A stretch of DNA of 8,526 bases from Nanobdellota archaeon (GTDB lineage: Archaea > Nanobdellota > Nanobdellia > Pacearchaeales > GW2011-AR1): the NCBI GenBank assembly GCA_018830905.1, contig JAHJRM010000009.1:1-8526 (forward strand), written 5' to 3'. Numbering within the stretch: position 1 is the first letter of the stretch; each line of letters opens with the position of its first letter. Under the pieces are notes generated by a model that saw only the letters and a program-made list of their open reading frames with translations, was not told the DNA's origin and did not search any database. A program made the translations under genes and the position numbers. Below, piece after piece: positions 1 to 6,063 of this stretch.

Positions 1-816
1 TTAAATAATAATCCTTTGAATATTGTTCGAATGATGAAGGAAGATCATTTAATTTTACATACTGAACATTTGAAACATACTTTACATAGGGAAGATGTGA
101 AAGAGAAAGCTAAAATGGCTCATAAAACTCTTGAGTATAGAAAGAAGATGGGTAATTGGGCAAAGCAACCAGAAGTTAATAAGATGCTTTCAAAAAGGGC
201 AAAGAAACAATGGAAAAATAGTGATTATAAATTATTTATGATACAGAAGTTTAAGGAATTTTGCAAAGATAATCCTGAGTATGTAGAATTAAATAAAACT
301 ATTCTTAATCACGCACAAAAATTATATTGGTCTGATCCTGAAAATAGAAAAAAAGCTTCTGAAAAAGTTAAAACTTTTTTTAATGAAAATCCAGATGCAA
401 GAGTTTATCTTTCTGATTTAGCAAAGGAACAATGGGAGAATCAAGATTTAATTGAATGGAGAATTCAAAAAACAAAGGAACAATGGACTCCTGAATTTAG
501 AAAAAAAAGAAAAAAAGCCTATAATAAAACATATTATGATAGAACGATTCAGTTAATGAAAAAAGTTTTAGAAAATAATTCTCTTGAGAAATTTGATGAG
601 ATAAGAATTAAAAGTAGAAATAAATCTGTTTTAAGTATGGATACTTTTTGTTCTAGATTTTTTAATGATGATGTTTTTGAAATGTTGGAGACAGTTAAAA
701 ATTATAATCATAAAATAAAGAAAATAGAATTTCTTGATAAGAAAATAGATGTTTATGATTTGGAGGTTAAAGATACTCATAATTTTGCTTTGGCGTCGGG
801 AGTGTTTGTGCATAAT
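1..816 (+). mobile_element. GyrB intein with HNH homing-endonuclease remnant or domain (C-terminal 272 residues)
   Basis: This is a protein-splicing element inserted between the Gly-Gly of EGDSAGG (inferred, off-window) and Ser of SAKMARN, a known GyrB intein site. The C-terminal splicing block is complete: VYDLEVKDTHNFALASG near residues 250-266, then FVHN, with the penultimate His (811-813), terminal Asn (814-816) and Ser +1 extein nucleophile (817-819). At the left edge residues 2-20 read NNN..NIVRM....H...H, the second half of an HNH nuclease motif, so the endonuclease is HNH rather than LAGLIDADG. Residues 53-179 form a periodic, Lys-rich array with aromatic anchors, probably DNA-binding modules. 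The N-terminal splicing domain and the first HNH histidines are outside the window. One hand-counted 60-base line here is about 28% G+C against about 35% in the C-extein, which fits a separately acquired element. Whether the nuclease is active cannot be judged. Confidence 0.93.
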
Positions 817-1416
817 AGCGCGAAGATGGCAAGAAATAAAGAGATGCAGGCCATTCTTCCATTGAAGGGAAAAATCTTGAATGTGGAGAAATCAAATCCG
901 ATTAAATCTCTTTCTAGCGAAGAGATAGCTAATATTGTTACTGCAGTTGGGACGGGCGTTGGTGATCAGTTTGATATAACAAAGGTAAGGTATAATAGAA
1001 TAATAATCATGAGTGACGCGGACGTTGACGGAGAACACATAGAGACACTTCTTTTGACTTTCTTTTTCAGATATATGAAAGGTCTTATAGACAATGGAAA
1101 AGTTTACTCGGCATATCCTCCATTATACAGAATTAGAAAAGGCCAAAAAGATGTTTATGTTTATTCTGATGAAGAATTAAAGAAAGCTACAGAAGGCACA
1201 AAATCGAGTATTACTCGATTCAAGGGTTTGGGAGAGATGAACCCACAACAGCTTTGGGATACTACTATGAATCCAAAAACTAGAAAGATAAAAAGTATAT
1301 ACATAGAGGACGCTGTTGAAGCAGACAAGGTTTTTTCAATGTTGATGGGGGACGACGTCCAATCAAGAAAACAATTCATTCAAGAAAACGCGAAGGAGGC
1401 TAGCTTGGACGTTTAA
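1..1416 (+). CDS. gyrB: DNA gyrase subunit B, C-terminal part, with in-frame intein (5' end outside window)
   Basis: GyrB is the ATPase/TOPRIM subunit of the A2B2 enzyme that introduces negative supercoils into DNA. The frame is open from base 1, so the ATPase and transducer domains lie off the left edge. The first 272 codons are intein. The C-extein (bases 817-1413, 199 codons) resumes with SAKMARN and GKILNVEK, the residues that follow EGDSAGG in GyrB. It carries the TOPRIM metal-binding motif DADVDG (Asp codons at 1015, 1021, 1027), the motif RFKGLGEMNPQQLW (1216-1257) and the usual C-terminal ending in LDV. The short tail after TOPRIM lacks the roughly 170-residue insertion typical of enterobacterial GyrB. 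The catalytic Glu of EGDSAGG lies upstream of the window and cannot be checked. The HD gene follows after one base, so gyrB appears to lead the gyrase operon. The C-extein looks intact. Identification is firm; gyrase rather than topo IV is decided by the GyrA partner. Confidence 0.96.
   Translation, partial: LNNNPLNIVRMMKEDHLILHTEHLKHTLHREDVKEKAKMAHKTLEYRKKMGNWAKQPEVNKMLSKRAKKQWKNSDYKLFMIQKFKEFCKDNPEYVELNKTILNHAQKLYWSDPENRKKASEKVKTFFNENPDARVYLSDLAKEQWENQDLIEWRIQKTKEQWTPEFRKKRKKAYNKTYYDRTIQLMKKVLENNSLEKFDEIRIKSRNKSVLSMDTFCSRFFNDDVFEMLETVKNYNHKIKKIEFLDKKIDVYDLEVKDTHNFALASGVFVHNSAKMARNKEMQAILPLKGKILNVEKSNPIKSLSSEEIANIVTAVGTGVGDQFDITKVRYNRIIIMSDADVDGEHIETLLLTFFFRYMKGLIDNGKVYSAYPPLYRIRKGQKDVYVYSDEELKKATEGTKSSITRFKGLGEMNPQQLWDTTMNPKTRKIKSIYIEDAVEADKVFSMLMGDDVQSRKQFIQENAKEASLDV
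157..540 (+). repeat. Tandem ~17-residue aromatic/N-P-E modules inside the intein
   Basis: The encoded residues 53-179 show a ladder of aromatic anchors at W53, W71, F87, W110, F127, W145, W162 and Y178/Y179. Spacings are mostly 16-18 residues, with one of 23. After most anchors comes a short N/D-P-E-like segment (AKQPE, KNSD, KDNPE, SDPEN, NENPD, ENQD, TPEF) and then a Lys/Arg-rich helix ending in a pattern like AK-x-QW. The array follows the HNH half-motif directly. It resembles the NUMOD-type DNA-binding repeats found next to HNH and GIY-YIG homing endonucleases. That family assignment is inferred from pattern, not from a profile search. Confidence 0.6.
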
Positions 1417-1417
1417 G

Positions 1418-1975
1418 ATGGCTTATGAAAAATTAAAGCAAGATATTGAAAAAGAAATTAGGAAAAATATGAAACACAAGTTTGAACACGACGATATTTT
1501 TAAAAATCATATGATTCCTGTTATGAATTATTCTTCTAAACTTGCAAAGATTTACAAGGCAGACAAAGACGTTGTTGAATTGGCAGCGTTGTTGCATGAT
1601 ATAGCTTACACTCAAACAAAAGAAAATGAAAACCACGAGATAATCGGTGCCGAGATTGCTGAAAGAATGCTAAAAGGAAAAGTTCCTAATGAAAAAATTG
1701 AATTAATTAAAAAATGCATTATGCATCATCGTGGAGCTAAAAATTATAAGAGGGAAACTAAAGAAGAACAGATTGTTGCTTGTGCAGATGCGATGAGCCA
1801 TATTGATAATAGTTTAATTTTTATGTATCTTTGGGGCGCAAGCCACAAAGGTTTAGAACCTGCACAAAAATGGCTTAAGGAAAAAATTCAAAGAGGGTGG
1901 AAAAAAATTACTCTTCCTGAAGGGAGGAAAATGGTTAAAGATAAATATGAAGCAATAATGCTTCTGTTAAATTAA
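1418..1975 (+). CDS. HD-domain phosphohydrolase, 185 aa
   Basis: This is a predicted metal-dependent phosphohydrolase of the HD superfamily, whose members hydrolyse nucleotides or other phosphate esters in the cytoplasm. The ligand pattern is readable in order: His31 (HMIPVMNYSSKLA), the His60-Asp61 doublet in AALLHDIAY, His73 (NHEIIGAEIAERML), His103-His104 (IMHHRG) and Asp124 (ACADAMSHI). The length and helical layout match small stand-alone HD proteins. There is no signal peptide or membrane segment. The C-terminal 50 residues are basic and Trp-containing. The ATG lies one base after the gyrB stop. The only GGAGG (1395-1399) is 18 bases upstream, too far for a standard Shine-Dalgarno site, so translation is probably coupled to gyrB. 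The substrate cannot be read from sequence. Lying between the two gyrase genes suggests co-expression but does not prove a role with gyrase. Confidence 0.88.
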   Translation: MAYEKLKQDIEKEIRKNMKHKFEHDDIFKNHMIPVMNYSSKLAKIYKADKDVVELAALLHDIAYTQTKENENHEIIGAEIAERMLKGKVPNEKIELIKKCIMHHRGAKNYKRETKEEQIVACADAMSHIDNSLIFMYLWGASHKGLEPAQKWLKEKIQRGWKKITLPEGRKMVKDKYEAIMLLLN

Positions 1976-1976
1976 A

Positions 1977-2270
1977 ATGGGAAAACTATCTACACCCGAT
2001 TGGATAACAGAGGGTTTTGACAGCAAGGCTGATTGGGAGAAAGCTCAGGGAAAGAAGATTTCGATTAAGAAGAAAGGAAAAACATTCAAGGTTAAGGTTT
2101 GTCCTAAATGTGGAGGTAATGAAGTTAGAGTTGTGCTTAGTGGTAAAGAGGGTAAGAGTGATAATGGTTGGGAGTGTAAATCATGCTCATGGGTAGGGAA
2201 AGAGGTCGAAGACAAAGAGATGAATGAGAAAGAATTCATTAAACATTTGGAGAATAGGGAGGGAAAATAA
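1977..2270 (+). CDS. Small zinc-ribbon protein, 97 aa
   Basis: This small basic protein has one four-Cys zinc ribbon: Cys42-x-x-Cys45 (CPKCGG) and Cys67-x-x-Cys70 (CKSCSW), separated by 21 residues of predicted beta strand and a Gly/Lys loop. The N-terminal 40 residues contain TPDWITEGFDSKADWEKAQG followed by a Lys-rich strand. The C-terminus is a charged helix. Such ribbons in archaea bind nucleic acid or act as subunits of larger complexes, but no specific family is recognised here. The start is one base after the HD stop and three bases before gyrA, with no Shine-Dalgarno site of its own, so it should be translated by coupling. Its place inside the gyrase operon makes a role in DNA or RNA transactions plausible; this is inference. 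The ribbon itself is clear, the function unknown. Confidence 0.82.
   Translation: MGKLSTPDWITEGFDSKADWEKAQGKKISIKKKGKTFKVKVCPKCGGNEVRVVLSGKEGKSDNGWECKSCSWVGKEVEDKEMNEKEFIKHLENREGK
2257..2262 (+). promoter_or_regulatory. Shine-Dalgarno site for gyrA
   Basis: GGGAGG lies 10 bases before the gyrA ATG, inside the last codons of the zinc-ribbon gene. It is complementary to the CCTCC found near the 3' end of archaeal and bacterial 16S rRNA. It is the clearest ribosome-binding site in the operon and supports the start at 2273. Confidence 0.65.
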
Positions 2271-2272
2271 AA

Positions 2273-4723
2273 ATGGAAGACGACAAAAAAGAATTTAGTC
2301 CGGATATGAATCAGAAGAATGTTTTGCCTACAGAGATATCTAGCGAGATGAAAAGGGCGTATCTTGACTATGCTATGTCAGTTATTGTTTCTAGGGCAAT
2401 TCCTGCAATTGAGGATGGGTTGAAGCCTGTTCAAAGGAGAATTCTTTACGCGATGAATCAAATGGGTTTGAAGCCGGGAACTCAGACCAAAAAATCCGCG
2501 AGAATTGTTGGAGATGTTATTGGTAAATACCACCCTCACGGAGACACTTCGATTTATGATTCTCTAGTGAGGATGGCCCAGGATTTTTCGTTGAGATATC
2601 CTCTTGTTTACGGGCAGGGGAACTTTGGTAGCATTGATGGAGATCCCCCAGCAGCTTATCGTTATACTGAAGCAAAATTGATGAAAATCTCCGAGGAGCT
2701 TTTGCAAGATATTGATAAAGACACCGTGAAGATGGTTCCTAACTTTGATGATTCGACTACAGAGCCAGATCTTCTTCCAGGTAAACTTCCTACACTGATG
2801 CTTAATGGTGCTTCGGGAATTGCTGTTGGTATGGCGACTAATATTCCCCCGCACAATCTCACAGAGGTTTGTGATGCTATTATTGCTTATATAAAAAATC
2901 CAGAAATTACTATAGAGGGGCTTGCTGAAATTGTTACTGCTCCGGATTTTCCCACAGGGGGATCCGTCTCAGGAGATATGCTTGAACTTTATAAAACAGG
3001 AAAAAGTAAGTTAACCCTTAGAGGAAAGATTACTACTGAAAACACTAAAGGCAGGGAGGCTATTATAATCACAGAGATTCCTTATATGGTTAATAAGTCC
3101 ACACTTGTTACGCAAATCGCTGAGATGGTTCAGAGCAAGAAGATTAGGGATATCTCTGATGTTAGAGACGAATCTTCTAAAGGAAAAATAAGAGTTGTTC
3201 TCGAACTTAGAAAAGGTGCAAGCTCTAAATTTGTTATGAACTCATTGTATAAATATACTCGACTTCAGGATAGTTTTAATGTTAATTTCCTTGCGCTTTC
3301 TAAAGGGCAACCAAAAATATTCAATCTAAGAGATGTTGTCAGTAGCTATGTCGAATATAGGAAAACCATTATCACTAATAGAACAAATTTTGAATTGAAG
3401 AAGGCCAAGGAGAGAATTGAGATTGTTAAGGGCCTTATGATTGCGCTGAAAAGAATTGATGAAGTGATTAAGCTCATCCGTGCTGCTAAGAGTACTGTAG
3501 AGGCGTTTGACGGACTTGTGGGCAAGTTTGGTTTGACTAAGAGGCAGGCACAGGCTGTTCTTGAAACTAAACTGCAACAGCTTACAAGATTGGAACAAGA
3601 CAAACTTAAGAAAGAGCATGATGAATTGAGTAAGAGGATAGAAGGACTCCAGAAGATTCTTTCAGATATTAAAGAAGTTTTGAAAGTTATTTCTAGTGAG
3701 GTTGCGGAGTTGAAGAAGAACTATGGAGATAACAGGAGAACTACATTCTTACAGAGAGTTAACGATATCTCTGAAAAAGACTTGGTCCAGAAGAAAGAAG
3801 TTGTAGTGACCATTACGGAAAAGGGTTACTGTAAGAGAATGGACGTTAAAGTGTATAAAGAACAGAAGAGAGGTGGGAAGGGTGTTATTGGTAGTAATCT
3901 TGCGACGGGAGATTTTGTCAAGCAACTTATAACCTGTTCGACTCACGATTATTTGATGTTCTTTACCACAAGAGGAAGGGTTCTTTGGTTGAAGGCGTAT
4001 GATATCCCGGAGGCTGAAAGATATAGTAAAGGTAAGGCCTTGACTAACTTGTTAAGCCTGAATGAAGAACAAGTTACTAGCGTTATCTCATTGAGTAATT
4101 TTGAAGATTCGCTATTCATGGCTACGAGGAAGGGTATTGTGAAGAAGATTGCATTAACCCACTTTTCAAAACCTAGGGCTTCTGGAGTTAGAGCTATCAA
4201 TCTTCCACAAGATAACTCAGATATTTTGATTAATGTCCAAGTGGTTAAGAAAGGGCAAGAGGTTTTGCTTGCAACGAAGAAGGGGCAGGCTATTAGATTT
4301 AATAGCAGTGATGTGCGTGAGATGGGACGAGCTAGTTATGGAATCATGGGAATTAAGATGGATAAGGGAGATGAGGTTGTGAGTCTAGAGATACTTGATA
4401 CAGAGGAGGTTTTAACAATTACTAAGAATGGTTATGGTAAAAGGACTAAGGTCAAAGATTATAGAAAGACTTCTCGTGCAGGAAAAGGTGTTAAGAATTT
4501 GAAGGTTAGTGATAAGACAGGGAATATTGTGACGACGGTTTCGGTTAATCCTTCGGACTCAATTATTATAACGACTGCAAAAGGGATGGCTATCCGGACG
4601 ACGCTCAAGAATATTCGAGTTATGGGACGAGCGACGCAGGGTGTTAAGATTGTTAAGTTGGGTCCAGAGGATAATGTTACAGATTTGATAAGGTTCCATG
4701 AGAATGGGAATGGCGAGGATTAG
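2273..4723 (+). CDS. gyrA: DNA gyrase subunit A, 816 aa, complete
   Basis: This is the DNA breakage-reunion subunit of gyrase; with GyrB it makes a transient double-strand break and wraps DNA to supercoil it negatively. The N-terminal core has LDYAMSVIV, DGLKPVQRRIL and KYHPHGDTSIYD. The catalytic Tyr131, in AAYRYTE, follows Arg130. Thr92 and Asp96 sit where E. coli has the quinolone-pocket residues Ser83 and Asp87. The coiled coil that carries the C-gate is around residues 370-490. The C-terminal domain shows six blade-like repeats of a beta-pinwheel (for example VTITEKGYCKR, MFFTTRGRVLW, LFMATRKGIVKK). Its GyrA box QKRGGKG at residues 531-537 is the hallmark that separates gyrase from topo IV ParC. 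Length is slightly under E. coli GyrA (875 aa). The start has a good ribosome-binding site and is two bases after the zinc-ribbon gene. No frameshift or missing motif was seen. Confidence 0.98.
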   Translation: MEDDKKEFSPDMNQKNVLPTEISSEMKRAYLDYAMSVIVSRAIPAIEDGLKPVQRRILYAMNQMGLKPGTQTKKSARIVGDVIGKYHPHGDTSIYDSLVRMAQDFSLRYPLVYGQGNFGSIDGDPPAAYRYTEAKLMKISEELLQDIDKDTVKMVPNFDDSTTEPDLLPGKLPTLMLNGASGIAVGMATNIPPHNLTEVCDAIIAYIKNPEITIEGLAEIVTAPDFPTGGSVSGDMLELYKTGKSKLTLRGKITTENTKGREAIIITEIPYMVNKSTLVTQIAEMVQSKKIRDISDVRDESSKGKIRVVLELRKGASSKFVMNSLYKYTRLQDSFNVNFLALSKGQPKIFNLRDVVSSYVEYRKTIITNRTNFELKKAKERIEIVKGLMIALKRIDEVIKLIRAAKSTVEAFDGLVGKFGLTKRQAQAVLETKLQQLTRLEQDKLKKEHDELSKRIEGLQKILSDIKEVLKVISSEVAELKKNYGDNRRTTFLQRVNDISEKDLVQKKEVVVTITEKGYCKRMDVKVYKEQKRGGKGVIGSNLATGDFVKQLITCSTHDYLMFFTTRGRVLWLKAYDIPEAERYSKGKALTNLLSLNEEQVTSVISLSNFEDSLFMATRKGIVKKIALTHFSKPRASGVRAINLPQDNSDILINVQVVKKGQEVLLATKKGQAIRFNSSDVREMGRASYGIMGIKMDKGDEVVSLEILDTEEVLTITKNGYGKRTKVKDYRKTSRAGKGVKNLKVSDKTGNIVTTVSVNPSDSIIITTAKGMAIRTTLKNIRVMGRATQGVKIVKLGPEDNVTDLIRFHENGNGED

Positions 4724-4759
4724 TGATTACTGTTCACTTCGTTCTTGATTGATTTGCTC

Positions 4760-4781
4760 ACAATTGGCTTTGCTCAATTGT
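4760..4781 (+). repeat. Hairpin downstream of gyrA
   Basis: ACAATTG (4760-4766) and CAATTGT (4775-4781) pair perfectly around an 8-base loop. There is no T-tract directly after it. It could protect the 3' end of the gyrase mRNA or form part of a composite terminator; the role is inferred. Confidence 0.4.
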
Positions 4782-4817
4782 TCGCTGGATAAAAATTAAG
4801 TCTGTAAAATCATAATA

Positions 4818-4845
4818 TTTTTTATCTAATCCTAAGCTGTTTTTT
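4818..4845 (+). terminator. T-tract terminator region after gyrA
   Basis: Two runs of six T (4818-4823 and 4840-4845) lie about 100 bases after the gyrA stop in a strongly T-rich stretch. Archaeal RNA polymerase terminates at oligo-T runs on the non-template strand, often without a hairpin, so this is the likely end of the gyrB-HD-zinc ribbon-gyrA transcript. Confidence 0.5.
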
Positions 4846-4860
4846 GTTAATCTTTTGTTT

Positions 4861-4878
4861 ATTTGCGAGCGTAGCGAG
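4861..4878 (+). repeat. GCGAG repeat element, copy 1
   Basis: ATTTGCGAGCG followed by TAGCGAG. The first 11 bases recur exactly at 4982-4992 and AGCGAG recurs at 5004-5009. The unit is internally repetitive (GCGAG twice). Short GCGAGCG-type intergenic repeats are found in several microbial genomes; whether this is a genome-wide family cannot be seen from one window. Confidence 0.5.
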
Positions 4879-4981
4879 TAAGTAGTTTAGAAGAGGTGAC
4901 CTGTTAGGGTGAGCGACTTTGTGGTAGACAGTATCTTGAAGTCAAGTGTCGTGCGAGGTTGCGAATTGAAGTCCCCATACG

Positions 4982-5010
4982 ATTTGCGAGCGGAACGAAG
5001 TGGAGCGAGA
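4982..5010 (+). repeat. GCGAG repeat element, copy 2
   Basis: ATTTGCGAGCG, then GAACGAAGTG, then GAGCGAGA. The first 11 bases match 4861-4871. The middle decamer (4993-5002) is the exact reverse complement of 4735-4744, just after gyrA. This links the two edges of the intergenic region by an inverted repeat with 248 bases between the arms. Confidence 0.5.
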
Positions 5011-5032
5011 GATTTGGTTCATAAAATAGAAA

Positions 5033-5644
5033 TCATCTTGGAGGCTCGTACTCTTTGTATTTGACTTCTTCTCTCTCGAAAGGGTTTTGTCTTTTCACTT
5101 TATCTGAATCAAATCGTTCTACACCCCAGATTTTCTCTTGTGTTGGAGATTCCCCCAGGATTCGCTCGTCCTGTATTAGGTTAACTTCCCGTACCTCAGA
5201 ATTTGTTCCGGTCGTTCTGCCAAGTGATTCTGTCCGAACGTTTTGAGCATCATAAAGTTTGGATGACTGGCTTGAAGAGTATTTTGGTTCATTACTATCA
5301 TCTTCTTTAGAAGCATATCCCACATCAGATTTTTCATCAGAATCTGCTGAGGCAGGTCTTCCGCGATTTATGAATACTGGTCCGGGCTGTTCTCCTGCAA
5401 TAGCCTCGAGGACTGGCGCCCTACGACCTTCAGAATTTACAATTTTTCTTGGATTGGAATCAGTCAAATTATCAAAATCATCGGGGGGAATAGAATCATC
5501 AACAACTTTCTCTTTTTTATCTTGTACTATTTCTTTAGAATTTTTTTTAGTATTTTTCTTTAAAGTCTCAACTAACTTTTTAAGAATTTCATTTTTTTGT
5601 TTAGTATTTTTCTTTTTGCAGATTTTCTTTTTTTCTTTTACCAT
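5033..5644 (-). CDS. Uncharacterised charged, probably disordered protein, 203 aa
   Basis: I do not recognise a named family. The N-terminus is extremely Lys-rich (residues 1-47, KEKKKICKKK onward). An acidic stretch (49-62) follows, then a Ser/Glu/Asp-rich, low-complexity middle (98-135) with no predicted globular core, membrane segment or signal peptide. Short ordered-looking islands stand out: RRAPVLE (74-80), GPVFINRGRP (88-97), GVERFD (174-179) and the C-terminal NPFEREEVKYKEYEPPR (187-203). These resemble, from memory only, linear motifs in lineage-restricted archaeal proteins. The opposite strand of this gene also shows long open frames, but these are Ser-rich shadows. The ATG is supported by a TATA box centred about 26 bases upstream, which implies a leaderless mRNA. 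It is divergent from the Fic gene across an 83-base gap. A basic tail plus short motifs would suit a nucleic-acid-bound scaffold, but that is speculation. Confidence 0.72.
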   Translation of the reverse strand: MVKEKKKICKKKNTKQKNEILKKLVETLKKNTKKNSKEIVQDKKEKVVDDSIPPDDFDNLTDSNPRKIVNSEGRRAPVLEAIAGEQPGPVFINRGRPASADSDEKSDVGYASKEDDSNEPKYSSSQSSKLYDAQNVRTESLGRTTGTNSEVREVNLIQDERILGESPTQEKIWGVERFDSDKVKRQNPFEREEVKYKEYEPPR

Positions 5645-5664
5645 GATTTATAAAAGAAAGAGAG

Positions 5665-5676
5665 ATATAAAAATAT
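5665..5676 (-). promoter_or_regulatory. TATA box for the 203-aa gene
   Basis: On the minus strand this reads ATATTTTTATAT. Its centre (about 5670) is 26 bases before the A of the start codon (5644). That is the archaeal TATA-to-start-site distance, so the transcript should begin at or next to the ATG. Confidence 0.6.
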
Positions 5677-5697
5677 TGGGATTTAGAAAAGAGAAGA

Positions 5698-5705
5698 TTT
5701 ATAAA
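5698..5705 (+). promoter_or_regulatory. TATA box for the Fic gene
   Basis: TTTATAAA, a near-consensus archaeal TATA box, is centred 26-27 bases before the ATG at 5728. It selects that ATG over the in-frame TTG (5713) and ATG (5722) and predicts a leaderless mRNA. The same decamer GATTTATAAA also occurs at 5645-5654. Confidence 0.65.
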
Positions 5706-5727
5706 CATCTCATTGATATTTATGTGT

Positions 5728-6063
5728 ATGAAAATTACTAAGGAAGAATTGCTAAGGATCAACCGAGGATTTGGAGGTGGCCTAAGAGATGACTCAAGCC
5801 TTGACTATGCAATAGACAAACTAGATGACAAGAAGATAGGCGATTACAAAAAAGTAGCTTATTTGATGAGAGCGATTTTAGTAGACCATCCCTTTTCAGA
5901 CGGCAACAAGAGAACCGCTGCATACGCAGTATTAAGTTTTGCGACAGAGATGAAAAAAAGTGTAGATATGGATTTGTTGCTTCACCATATAGTTTCAATA
6001 GCAAAACAGAACATTCACGAGATAAATAAAATAGAATGGAGAATGAGAAATGCAATCAGATAA
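5728..6063 (+). CDS. Fic/Doc-family protein, 111 aa, candidate toxin
   Basis: This is a small stand-alone Fic-fold protein. The active-site motif is HPFSDGNKRTA (His54 to Ala64). It has the Doc-like NKR in place of the GNGRxxR of AMP-transferring Fic enzymes, and no second Arg. In bacteria Doc proteins with this change act as kinases that phosphorylate EF-Tu and stop translation; here the target would have to be an archaeal counterpart, which is inference. The N-terminal segment INRGFGGGLRDDSSLDYAID is also typical of Doc-like proteins. The start at 5728 rests on the TATA spacing; the earlier in-frame TTG at 5713 and ATG at 5722 fit less well. I see no inhibitory (S/T)xxxE(G/N) helix in the protein, so inhibition would have to come from a partner. 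The next gene overlaps its 3' end by 14 bases and encodes a likely DNA-binding partner. Confidence 0.88.
   Translation: MKITKEELLRINRGFGGGLRDDSSLDYAIDKLDDKKIGDYKKVAYLMRAILVDHPFSDGNKRTAAYAVLSFATEMKKSVDMDLLLHHIVSIAKQNIHEINKIEWRMRNAIR
6038..6041 (+). promoter_or_regulatory. Shine-Dalgarno site for the RHH gene
   Basis: GGAG lies 8 bases before the ATG at 6050, inside the Fic coding region. It supports an internal, translationally coupled start, unlike the leaderless first gene of the pair. Confidence 0.45.

Larger units (their letters stand above)
4724..5032. other. Gene-free region between gyrA and the convergent 203-aa gene
   Basis: After the gyrA terminators (about 4760-4845) the sequence changes character: about 47% G+C by hand count over 4881-4990, against an A/T-rich surrounding. 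This block is bracketed by related elements. ATTTGCGAGCG occurs at 4861-4871 and 4982-4992, each followed by a copy of AGCGAG (4873-4878, 5004-5009). TTGAAGTC occurs twice (4936-4943, 4966-4973). The decamer at 4735-4744 is the exact reverse complement of 4993-5002. There is no tRNA fold, no snoRNA-like C/D box pair that I can defend, and no credible protein. It may hold a structured RNA or a repeat family. Confidence 0.45.

Noticed and set aside
1..816. Insertion of a separate gene upstream of a truncated gyrB
   Set aside because: The frame is continuous into GyrB and the junction has the full intein C-terminal signature (THNFALASG, VHN, Ser +1), so it is an intein and not a fused or truncated gene.
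2528..2573. Resistance-type change at the quinolone-pocket Ser of GyrA (Thr92)
   Set aside because: Thr occurs naturally at this position in some gyrases; a single residue gives no evidence of selection.
4861..5010. CRISPR array
   Set aside because: Only two related units, 121 bases apart and internally variable, with no regular spacers and no cas gene in the window.
4909..5064. 51-codon ORF starting with GTG in the intergenic region
   Set aside because: It runs through the GCGAG repeat and into the 3' end of the convergent gene, has no promoter or recognisable motif, and is explained by the G/C-richer composition giving fewer stops.
5055..5741. Long open frames on the + strand over the 203-aa gene
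   Set aside because: They are Ser/Phe-rich shadows of the minus-strand gene, without start signals, and the minus frame has a well-placed TATA box and a protein-like, charged composition.
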